A stretch of 64,000 bases of DNA from Synaphobranchus kaupii (Eukaryota > Chordata > Actinopteri > Anguilliformes > Synaphobranchidae): NCBI GenBank assembly GCA_029718625.1, contig CM056380.1:104881948-104945947 (forward strand). Direction: 5' to 3'. The notes beneath the pieces were generated by a model. The model was given only the letters and a program-made list of their open reading frames with translations, was not told where the DNA came from and did no database searches. Position 1 is the first letter of the stretch; every line of letters begins with the position of its first letter. Position numbers and translations under genes: made by a program. Shown piece by piece: positions 55,701 to 61,823 of the stretch.

Positions 55701-57285
55701 GCAACATCTAGTTTGATCCAAGTTATACAAAATCATTTGTACATTGAACATTCATTTATGCAATGAATATGCAATTTATGCTCCCTCATTCATCCCACAA
55801 AGTATTTTTCTAAATTGTGCAGTAGGCGAAGACAGGCTAAGACAGTGAGTGCACTTACTTTAACTATTCTGTGCACAGGAAAATGTATTGCTTACAGTGG
55901 TGTGTGGCTCACATTTATAAGCGTGGAAAATCCAAATCGAAAACTTTTTGCAATGGCTGATTAAGCTTCAGACTATGATAAGAGTGTTGAGGCTCTTCAC
56001 TTTGATAGCCTCCCATATTTACCAGAATACACAGACAAAGAGCTAAATCAAATTTAAGAGGATGGAAGGAGAACAGAGGCTGAGACAGATAGGCAAGACA
56101 GACCATTCCGTGTATTCCAGTAGGTCAATTCCACAAGTTCATGCATGTAAGAAAATTTATTTTAATTTTAATTTTGGTGAATAAATTTCAACTTTCACAC
56201 TGGTTTTCACTTCCAAATAACAGGTTTAGATAAAAACAGGACTTGTTTGAAGTAAATTGAACCTGTATCTAAATATGTCCCCTGGACTCAAAACACACTG
56301 AGACTCAGCTCGGCTATGTGATAGAGAGCTGGGTCGGGCGAGGTCTGGATGGGTGGCCAGGATTAGCTGGTGTGAGACTCCCTTGCAAAGCCGAGCGGAG
56401 CAGTTAAAAAATCTCGAGAAAAGAATGATGTAACAACATTATTATTACCGATCAGCATGGTGGAAATAGTTCTTAAAAATAAGTTCTTAAAAGTAAAAAA
56501 AAAAAAAAAAAAACCTTTAACGTCCTTTCACTGTTACAAGAGTGAGTCCCACAAAACAAACCACCATTTGCACTTTCATGTTAGCCTGTTAGCCTTCACA
56601 AGGATACCACACAAGATTCAGTATGGCGAAATGGCCCCCAGTATGATCACTAATTTCATAGAACATTATAGAAGAAGACTCAGTAGTTTCATCCTTTTGA
56701 AGGGACTGTGCACCAAGTACTGAAATCAATACAGTGAAATCATGTTTTTGGGAAAGAAAATGGTTAGTTGTTAAAAACATTTTTTTTCTCTTAAAAATTG
56801 TATTAGTATGAAAATATAATAAACCATAGCTTATTAACTGTGTTATTTTATCTAGATTCCTTTGGTCGTCTTTATTAAGGATGCCAGTAATTCTGGGCCT
56901 GACCGTGTATTTTTGTGTATTTCTCTCAGTCTATGGTAACTGGAGTGAGTGGGGTACCTGGGGACTTTGTCAGCCCAACTGTGGAAGCACAGCCAATAAG
57001 ACCAGGAAACGAGAGTGCGTGTTGAACTTCTCCAAGTACACGTATGTAAACGCCTCCTGTTCCTCTTCCCCCCCTCAATCAATTTTTCCTTTCTCCTCCT
57101 GAATATTTCTCCCTTTTCCATCTCTCACCTCCTCTTAACAGCTTCTCCATCCTCACAGGAACCCCGTGATGACTGGGTCAGGGCCGAAAATCGTCCACTT
57201 TGTAGGAAAACCCATGGCAAGATGTGCGAGGATACAGGAAAAGGAAATGAGTGCACCCTGTCTCAATGTCCCCCCCTGTACTTAA
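40566..57285 (+). CDS. cfp: Properdin (complement factor P)
   Basis: Properdin is a secreted thrombospondin-repeat protein that stabilises the alternative-pathway C3 convertase. Coding exons: 40566-40614, 43665-43809, 45538-45695, 52360-52527, (decayed TSR3 exon about 52855-53107), 53976-54149, 54651-54842, 56930-57041, 57159-57285. Without the TSR3 exon they total 1125 nt, or 374 residues plus stop, with matching phases. The order is signal peptide, N-terminal Cys-rich domain (CYQSFN, DDCCLN, CQSCR), TSR1 ([10 protein letters not shown]), TSR2 ([14 protein letters not shown]), TSR4 ([18 protein letters not shown]), TSR5 ([10 protein letters not shown]) and TSR6 ([15 protein letters not shown]). 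The C-terminal block is [10 protein letters not shown] then PCLNVPPCT. Human properdin has about 469 residues; this model is shorter mainly because TSR3 is left out. Every TSR exon is phase 1 to 1, so skipping one keeps the frame. Confidence 0.9.
40615..42033 (+). other. cfp intron 1, left part
   Basis: AT-rich intronic DNA containing diverged short repeats of a TACACTGATATA-type motif near 40950-41100. No transposon ends were recognised before 42034. Confidence 0.45.
42034..42490. mobile_element. Tc1-like remnant in cfp intron 1
   Basis: The ends are inverted copies of CACTGCCTGGCCAAAAAAAA and TTGTCCAGGCAGTGTA. Inside are fragments of a Tc1 C-terminal half ([11 protein letters not shown], then LNPIES-like text). 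It is too degraded to code. Confidence 0.8.
42668..43650 (-). mobile_element. Solo LTR (family B) beside cfp exon 2
   Basis: It starts TGTTATG, ends CCACAACA and is flanked by TGTTC on both sides (42663-42667 and 43651-43655). An AATAAA on the minus strand suggests minus orientation. It splits the polypyrimidine tract of the cfp exon-2 acceptor. The tract (CTCTCTCTCTCCTGCCTGTTC) now lies on its left and the TGTATGCAG acceptor on its right. Confidence 0.9.
43665..43809 (+). CDS. cfp: cfp exon 2 (N-terminal Cys-rich domain)
   Basis: A 145-bp exon, phase 1 to 2. It encodes [28 protein letters not shown] and CQSC, matching the N-terminal domain of properdin (DCCLN, CQPCR in human). The AG used is TGTATGCAG. 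Confidence 0.85.
44211..45452 (-). mobile_element. Tc1-like transposon in cfp intron 2
   Basis: The ends are inverted copies of CTGCTCAAAGAAATTAAGGG. The transposase N-terminus ([20 protein letters not shown]) at 44966-45211 and the catalytic part ([30 protein letters not shown]) at 44297-44809 lie in different frames. The C-terminal NPIE block is deleted, so the element is dead. Confidence 0.9.
45538..45695 (+). CDS. cfp: cfp exon 3 (TSR1)
   Basis: A 158-bp exon, phase 2 to 1, acceptor CTTCAG and donor GTACAG. It encodes [23 protein letters not shown] and CNCCP, a TSR with two of the usual Trp residues and the Arg layer. Confidence 0.88.
45751..45922. repeat. 57-bp tandem repeat, 3 units
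   Basis: Three units containing GACACGCGCGGCAGCAGAC and CCAGACCCTGCAGACCCACA follow cfp exon 3. The right edge is broken by a hAT-type MITE. Confidence 0.9.
45925..46481. mobile_element. hAT-type MITE with 8-bp target duplication
   Basis: Inverted ends CAGTGGTGGCTCCTGAGC and its near-complement flank 557 bp. CAACAGAC is present on both sides (45917-45924 and 46482-46489). The 8-bp duplication and CAGTGG ends are typical of hAT elements. There is no coding capacity. Confidence 0.9.
46519..46558. repeat. (CA)n microsatellite
   Basis: An uninterrupted AC run of about 40 bp lies in cfp intron 3. Confidence 0.9.
46960..47000. repeat. (GA)n and G-run low-complexity tract
   Basis: A GA run is followed by an 18-G homopolymer. 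Such tracts are prone to length error. Confidence 0.85.
47279..48083. mobile_element. MITE with GGTGCGTTTCC termini
   Basis: The ends GGTGCGTTTCC and GGGAAACGCACC are inverted copies, and the interior is AT-rich with ACGCGTTTCCC and ACGAGCGTTTC blocks. A third terminus-like block occurs at 48731-48740. It is probably a Harbinger-like non-autonomous element; the class is inferred from the ends only. Confidence 0.55.
48129..48717. mobile_element. TTAA-target fold-back element (Kolobok-like)
   Basis: TTAA at both ends (48129-48132 and 48714-48717) bounds arms of about 120 bp starting AGGTTTAGTTCGGAATT. A second inner palindrome (48266-48420) contains GCTCCGCCGCCGTACTTCC on both arms. The TTAA plus AGGG-type ends suggest Kolobok-like MITEs common in fish. 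Confidence 0.65.
48741..49067. other. Intronic DNA with no feature recognised
   Basis: Part of cfp intron 3 with no recognised repeat until the polypurine run at 49059-49067. Confidence 0.4.
49068..49765 (+). mobile_element. LTR (family A) preceded by a polypurine tract
   Basis: AAGGGGGGG directly precedes TGTAAGGTTCGG, and the segment ends CCATGACA. It shares the body and end of the LTRs at 26605 and 36709. The tract marks it as the 3' LTR of an element whose inside and 5' LTR are not in the window. No target duplication was seen. Confidence 0.75.
49766..50574. other. Intronic DNA with dispersed repeat fragments
   Basis: The block CTATCTTACACCCGGCGCT occurs twice (near 49997 and 50050), suggesting an old repeat. 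The 159-codon frame at 50155-50634 has no recognised motif. Confidence 0.4.
50575..51240. mobile_element. Tc1-type MITE with a nested palindrome
   Basis: The ends are inverted copies of CAGTTGAAGTCGGAGGTTTA. Near the right end a second element (about 50999-51211) is inserted. Its arms are inverted copies of CAGGGATCTCAAACTCCAGT, followed by a GGAGGGCCGC block. The outer terminus CCTAAGTGTATGTAAAC resumes after it. Confidence 0.82.
51470..51740 (+). pseudogene. hAT transposase C-terminal remnant (ZBED5-like)
   Basis: Broken frames read [34 protein letters not shown] and [16 protein letters not shown], the dimerisation region of hAT/ZBED-type transposases. In-frame stops show it is dead. Confidence 0.75.
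52360..52527 (+). CDS. cfp: cfp exon 4 (TSR2)
   Basis: A 168-bp exon, phase 1 to 1, after a long CT-rich tract. It encodes [25 protein letters not shown] and CDTGEVCP, a canonical TSR. Confidence 0.92.
52555..52590. repeat. (CA)n microsatellite
   Basis: An AC run starts about 30 bp after the exon-4 donor. A second, longer run lies at 52706-52757. Between them is an ACCCAAAACATGCCTGCAAC-type repeat. Confidence 0.9.
52855..53107 (+). pseudogene. cfp: cfp TSR3 exon, decayed
   Basis: It begins around [14 protein letters not shown] and ends [11 protein letters not shown] at the donor GTAAGA in the expected phase 1, but the two halves lie in different frames. The shift fits one extra C in the CCCCC run near 53056. 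A 39-bp block at 52968-53006 that is an inverted copy of 53909-53947 adds about 15 residues where the Arg layer should be. The WxxW start lacks one Trp, and no clean acceptor AG precedes it; the start given is the only nearby AG in a usable phase. Skipping it keeps the frame. Confidence 0.65.
53140..53630. repeat. 34-bp minisatellite, about 13 units
   Basis: Units contain CTGAACTCAATCAATATATG followed by TCCCTAACTTTGGC. The array starts about 30 bp after the TSR3 exon donor, in the intron before the TSR4 exon. Confidence 0.93.
53976..54149 (+). CDS. cfp: cfp exon 6 (TSR4)
   Basis: A 174-bp exon, phase 1 to 1, acceptor CTCGTCAG and donor GTATCT. It encodes [20 protein letters not shown] and ends CNTDIHCP, matching TSR4 of human properdin ([20 protein letters not shown]). 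Confidence 0.93.
54310..54425. mobile_element. Tc1 terminus fragment
   Basis: CAGATCCTTTCCAAAAAAAA and the following 95 bases closely match the terminus at 2627-2742. Only this end is present, between the two halves of the duplicated TSR4 block. Confidence 0.88.
54651..54842 (+). CDS. cfp: cfp exon 7 (TSR5)
   Basis: A 192-bp exon, phase 1 to 1, donor GGC|GTGAGT. It encodes [18 protein letters not shown] and RPCYDIENC, matching TSR5 of human properdin. Confidence 0.92.
54922..56520. mobile_element. TTAA-target fold-back element carrying an exon fragment
   Basis: TTAA at both ends (54922-54925 and 56517-56520) bounds long inverted arms. The left arm starts AGGGTAATTC and contains ACCATGCTGATCGGTAATAA and GGTTTAGATA-type blocks, with their complements in the right arm. 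The ends look Kolobok-like. The right arm holds an 82-bp copy of the last exon of the neighbouring RhoGEF gene. It lies in cfp intron 7. Confidence 0.75.
56301..56382 (-). pseudogene. Captured fragment of the arhgef3-like last exon
   Basis: About 82 bp match 60054-60134 with roughly ten differences (shared AGACTCAGCTCGGCTATGTG and GGTGTGAGACTCC). The source encodes the C-terminal tail around [16 protein letters not shown]. It sits between the ACTC and AAAGCC of the right arm of the fold-back element. Confidence 0.85.
56930..57041 (+). CDS. cfp: cfp exon 8 (TSR6, first part)
   Basis: A 112-bp exon, phase 1 to 2, acceptor TTCTCTCAG and donor GTATGT. It encodes [19 protein letters not shown] and ends NFSKYT across the junction, matching human LKGSWSEWSTWGLCMPPCG. 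Confidence 0.92.
57159..57285 (+). CDS. cfp: cfp exon 9 (C-terminus)
   Basis: 127 coding bases including TAA, acceptor CCTCACAG. It encodes [11 protein letters not shown] and ends [11 protein letters not shown], matching human TFWGRPLPRC and PCLHVPAC. The last roughly 25 coding bases and the stop form the first unit of the following minisatellite. Confidence 0.9.
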
Positions 57286-57650
57286 CCCTAACCCTGTCTC
57301 AATGTTCCCCCTGTACTTAACCATAACCCTGTCTCAATGTCCCCCCTGTACTTAACCATAACCCTGTCTCAATGTCCCCCCTGAACTTAACCCTAACCCT
57401 GTCTCAATGTCCCCCCTATACTTAACCCTAACCCTGTCTCAATGTCCCCCCTGTACTTAACCATAACCCTGTCTCAATGTCCCCCCCCTGTACTTAACCC
57501 TACCCCTGTCTCAATGTTCCCCCCTGTACTTAACCCTAACCCTGTCTCAATATTCCCCCCTGGACCCAAATCTAACCCTGTCCCAACATTCCCCCCTGGA
57601 CCCAAATCTAACCCTGTCCCAACATTCCCCCCTGGACCCAACCCGAACCC
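57259..57650 (+). repeat. 35-bp minisatellite, about 11 units, copying the cfp stop region
   Basis: Units read CCCTGTCTCAATGTCCCCCC, then TGTACTTAACC with small variants. The first unit is the end of the cfp coding sequence with its TAA. Later units drift (TGGACCCAAATCTAA). The array therefore starts inside the last codons of cfp and runs into the 3' UTR. Confidence 0.93.
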
Positions 57651-57651
57651 T

Positions 57652-60022
57652 ATGTGGAAGAATTTAACAGACCATCTTCTCTCTTGTCAAAAATGACAAT
57701 GTTCAAGATGACGAGTGTTTTTCTGTATGCGCATTTTCTTATCAGCACCTGAAAAGCACTCCAAGAGTGCTGCCAAATACGTAAACTCCTATATTATATC
57801 AGTGCCCTTAGAAAGAAAGAGAAAGAAGAAACTGTTATTACATGATTCTAGGTCTATTACATGGTTCATGATTTCTTCCTATAAACTACTGTGAGAAAGT
57901 GTGTATTCTCAGTGAATGGTAGACTGCCCTTCCCTTCTCTTCATGATATCATTATTAAAAGTTGACCTTTGTTGAAGTATCGGTGTAGAACTGAATTATT
58001 CCTTGACACATTGAACTGAATAATTTTTTCGACAAATTGGCATCACGAACAGGATGTCAACAGAAGCGGTGAGTAGGCTCTCTCACGCTTTGACGAGATT
58101 CCTATTTTCAATTTTGCCCTGACAAATTTTCAATTTGGAGTTTAAAACAAAAAGTAAGAATTTCTGCAGTTGAGTAGGACATGTGTTTACCTACCTGATC
58201 GACTGGGAGTCGAAATATGGTTTTACACTGTACTTACCTGATCGACAGCGAAAGAGGGAGGTATTTCGAGATTGCCGGATCAAGTCAATACACTCTCAGA
58301 AGGGATGTGTTAATATCCAACACACTTATTGTGTTATTATTTTGTGTGGATTTGAACACGTTTGATATCAAATTGTACAATTTAGGTGTAAAAAAAAGTG
58401 TTGTCCTTAACTGGAACACAGCGATGTGTTTTTTTAATAAAAATTTTTCCGGCAAGCACATGGCGTGCGGCGAACCGTCATAGTGAATGGCGTAGCGTAT
58501 GGCGCACTGTGTGTGGCTACTGAATTTCACTATTTTCGGACCAGAGGCGAGGAGCGCACAGCTCACAGCGCGCTACGCAGGTTGAATATGGGCTGGGTTA
58601 TGCTGAATATTTATCAGTGGGTGTGCTTCAGCTGCACCATAGCTAACCAAATGACCTCTTTTTCAGTCCTTTTAAGAGCTGTATTGCGTATTGCGACCCG
58701 GCGTATTGGGTGGACTTGTTTTCGACAATGTCGGGCTATCCCGCATCACGTGGTTTTGTGAAAAATGATAGCAGAACACGCCCATTCGGTGGTGGTCGGG
58801 AGGCCTCCCGCTTGCCGACCCACTGCGATGGAAGACGATAGGCTGTCTATTTTGCATTTATTTAATTGAATGTAACTTCGTTAAGAGGTACTTTCTTGTC
58901 GCTATACGTGCAATAAGAGTGAATGAATGCGCACATTGAATGTTTGTCATTCTTCTCATTAAACGTGGTCTCACCTGGCGGGCAGTGCAAGCGAGAAACG
59001 TAGTTTAATCTTACCCCAAAATTGTATCCCGCTGCACTAAAATTGAACTGGGCTGCTCCCTCTTGACGGACACACCCCCCCCCCCCCAACAGCGGCTTCC
59101 CTCCCAATTCAGTGCACAGCGAGTCACGGAATGACCAAACGGGCTCAGATGCGTGCACATCCGTGACAAATTGCAACTTCGCCAGTGAGGGCTAGAGCTC
59201 CAAATTTGCACGTGCGCTGCTCAATCTGGACTGACACACCTTCACCAGCGACTCTCCTCCTTGATTTGTATTACATTCATCTGGAATTTTAAGTATGCAT
59301 TATTTGGCAGTTAAAAGTCAGTGTATTTGGTATCACATTAGTGAAACTATACGCTTACATGTTGTAATTCCCGATTGCTTTGGTTTACACAGACTTGTGA
59401 TTCTGAAGAGTAATTATTATTGATATTATATAGACATCCGTGTCTCCTCTGACACAACCAGACATTAGAAATACTCTTCATAGGAATGACCATATTATGC
59501 TTATGTCTAATATCCAACCTGTGTTTTTGCAATGTTCCTAAAATTATCATTATTTTGATATTTGTACAAATTGGATTATTGACAATAAATGTTATATCAT
59601 TTGCAAACCATAATCAAAGTCCACTCCTTTAATTTACACAAAATCAAACTAAAATAAACATGCTGGTACATTCTTGAACTAGTTGGTTCATACATTCTCA
59701 CAGAGATTTTATAAATTCACTTTTTTTGGGGACAACTCAAGAGCGAGCAACCATTTTTCCTTTATCGGAGAATGGGATGTTGAGTCTATGAAAAGTAAGA
59801 CAACATTGAACCAAATCTATTACTTGTCAGGTTCCTCTCAGCTCAGAGAGTAATCTGAAACAGGCATAATGAGCTTTGCTTAGGTCTGGGGACGTAAACA
59901 AGAACAATAAAAACATTGTGAAAGGTTGAAGGTGGCCATTTTTTTAACTGAGTTGACAAGTTTTCTTTTCTTTTTTTTGAAGTCTTTTTTGAAAACCTAA
60001 CCTCCGAATGTGCTTCATAAAA
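57652..60022. other. Intergenic region between cfp and the RhoGEF gene
   Basis: The two genes converge here. No coding exon was recognised. A TTGGCATCACGAACAGGATG block near 58036 resembles a retroviral primer-binding region, but nothing else supports an element. A C-run lies near 59078-59090. Confidence 0.45.
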
Positions 60023-60273
60023 CTATGTGTCCATCATCTCTGTATCAGAGCTCAGACTCAGCTCGGCTATGTGATTGAGGGCGGGGTCGGGCGAGGTCTG
60101 GGAGAGCGGCCAGGATTGGCTGGTGTGAGACTCCTTGTCGCGTGATTTTACGATGGCCTGGCGGAGGCAGCTGATCCACTGCTGCTTGTTGAAGGAATCG
60201 TTGGCCTGCAGGCTATGGGACTGGGACTGGGCCTTGGACCGGCCCTGGATGCTTACTCTGAAGCAGTTCTTAG
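60023..60273 (-). CDS. arhgef3: arhgef3-like last exon (PH end and tail)
   Basis: A 251-bp coding part with TAG stop, phase 1 start, acceptor TCTCACAG. It encodes AKNCFRVSIQG, SLQANDSFNKQQWISCLRQA and a polar tail. An 82-bp part of it was copied to 56301-56382. Confidence 0.9.
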
Positions 60274-61405
60274 CTGTGAGAGACAGAATAGTCACAGCCC
60301 AACAAAGAGATTAAAACCTGCCGTTTTGATAATGATGTACTTTCAATTGCAGACTTTTTTTTTGTAAAAGCTGTGGCAAAAAGGAAAGGACCACAAACGC
60401 ATACTAATCATTTTTTGTAATAGTTGGAGCAGAACAAGAGTTGGAGCAGAACAAAGGAACTATTAAAAGCACAAGATCTGTGGCATTCGTTCACACGCCC
60501 TCCCTCCCTCCCCTAAACCCCAGGCGTACCTTTGTCAGTGGCCGAGCTGAACGCCCCCCGGAAGGACCCGCCCCCGCCCCCCCTCCCCGTCTGGCAGGTC
60601 CTCCAGCACCAGCTGGGTGGCGGGGAGGGGCTGGCGGTACACCTGGAACTGCACCCCTCCCTCCCTGTCCTGGGCGATTGGCCGGGTCAGAACCAGAGCC
60701 AATTCAAACAGGAACACCTGCAGCTTCTACGCAGAGAGAGAAAACCATGTTATTACATTATTCGTCGTCATATGTATCTAGAAAATAGAAATAAGTAGAG
60801 AATCTATAAATTAACAGAAAATAGAGAAAAACAGTAGAAATTGATAGAAATACAAATAAGCAGAAAAGGCATTAATGAATGGGAATAGAGAGAAACAGAA
60901 AAGGAAGTAGAAAGCAGAGGGGAGCTGACCTGGCCCTTGCTGTTCTTCAGTTCCCCATGGCAGTATAGAAAGCGGGACAGGTAGATTTCAGGTATTCTTT
61001 GGCCCTCCTCCTGGTAGCACAGCCCTCGCCTGTAGAACTGACACTCGGCCTCGCCCGTCTTACTGTTCACCTCCGAGATGATCCTCTGGATCAGCTTCAT
61101 CTAGGCTCAGAGGGGGCAGGGTGCTGATCAGGACCCTCCACATATTTTGCCTTTAAGTTTGCGAATGCGCTACATTCTTGCGTCTTAAGGTCTCGGTTAA
61201 ATCACACTCACACTCGTCTCAAACTGAATCTGCATTTACATTCATACACATTTAAATAAAAGGCCAAAGATCCAAAACTGATCTTCTCTCATTCATCTCT
61301 CTATACACAAAATGACCTTGGATTTGTGTGTACATGTGAGCATCATATATGAGCATGTCTATGTGCATGTGTGCTTGTATGTGTACATATTTTGCTTGTG
61401 TGTAC

Positions 61406-61441
<36 letters not shown>

Positions 61442-61777
61442 ACGTACATGTGTGTGTATTTTGCTTGTGCGTGCGTGTGTGTATGTGTGCGTGTATGTGT
61501 ACATGATTTAGTTACTCACAGCCTCTGGTAATGTGTCCTGGTCAGGATGCTCTGGCGGGGTGCTCTTTTCAATCTCCCTCAACAGGAGGGGGTACTTCAC
61601 CAGCCGGCTGCGGGGCAGGTCCAAGAAGTTCCACAGGTCAAGCTTCCGGCTAAAGGAGGACTCCTGGCACAGCTGCAGGAAGTGCTCCACTGGCCGCTCC
61701 TGCTTCTTGTGGTCCAGCAGCGCCTTTGCGCCCACCTGGTTACAGCAGTATGTGATATAGGCCTCCAACTGAGGGAA
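60023..61777 (-). CDS. arhgef3: ARHGEF3/NET1-type RhoGEF, last four coding exons (partial)
   Basis: This protein activates Rho GTPases by nucleotide exchange through a DH-PH module. Exons in order: 61777-61520, 61100-60930, 60726-60530, 60273-60023. The DH part has LEAYITYCCNQVGAKALLDH, FSRKLDLWNFLDLPRSRLVK and YPLLLREIEKSTPPEHPD. The linker and early PH have EVNSKTGEAEC and RFLYCHGELKNSKGQ. The PH core has QVYRQPLPATQLVLEDLPDG. The PH end has KNCFRVS and SHSLQANDSFNKQQW. The tail ends SSDTEMMDT. KTGEAEC, CHGELKN and the LQAND block resemble ARHGEF3 most; NET1 is the alternative. The third exon has one extra base in a C/G run, so the frame breaks as given. The 5' exons lie beyond 64000. Confidence 0.85.
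60530..60726 (-). CDS. arhgef3: arhgef3-like PH exon with a one-base shift
   Basis: 197 bp, but phase 0 to 1 requires 196. The start KLQVFLFELALVLTRP is in one frame and the end (GSFRGAFSSATDK) in the next. The switch fits one extra base in the G/C runs near 60555-60585. It could be a real mutation or a sequencing error. Confidence 0.85.
60930..61100 (-). CDS. arhgef3: arhgef3-like DH-PH linker exon
   Basis: A 171-bp exon, phase 0 to 0. It encodes MKLIQRIISEVNSKTGEAEC, then YLSRFLYCHGELKNSKGQ, matching the ARHGEF3 linker. Donor GTCAGC. Confidence 0.92.
61415..61438. repeat. (TG)n microsatellite
   Basis: A TG run within a longer alternating TG/TA tract (61325-61505) lies in the intron between two RhoGEF exons. 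Confidence 0.9.
61520..61777 (-). CDS. arhgef3: arhgef3-like DH domain exon
   Basis: A 258-bp exon, phase 0 to 0, acceptor GGTGCAG and donor GCT|GTGAGT. It encodes 86 residues of the DH domain including SRLVKYPLLLREI. It lies about 20 bp from the GA-rich minisatellite. Confidence 0.93.
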
Positions 61778-61792
61778 CTGCACCAGGACAGC

Positions 61793-61794
<2 letters not shown>

Positions 61795-61823
<29 letters not shown>

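Noticed and set aside
57442..57696. 84-codon frame with repeated Pro-rich text
   Set aside because: It is the 35-bp minisatellite after the cfp stop read in another frame.
58020..58060. Retroviral primer-binding site
   Set aside because: The block resembles one, but no LTR end, gag or pol was found next to it.
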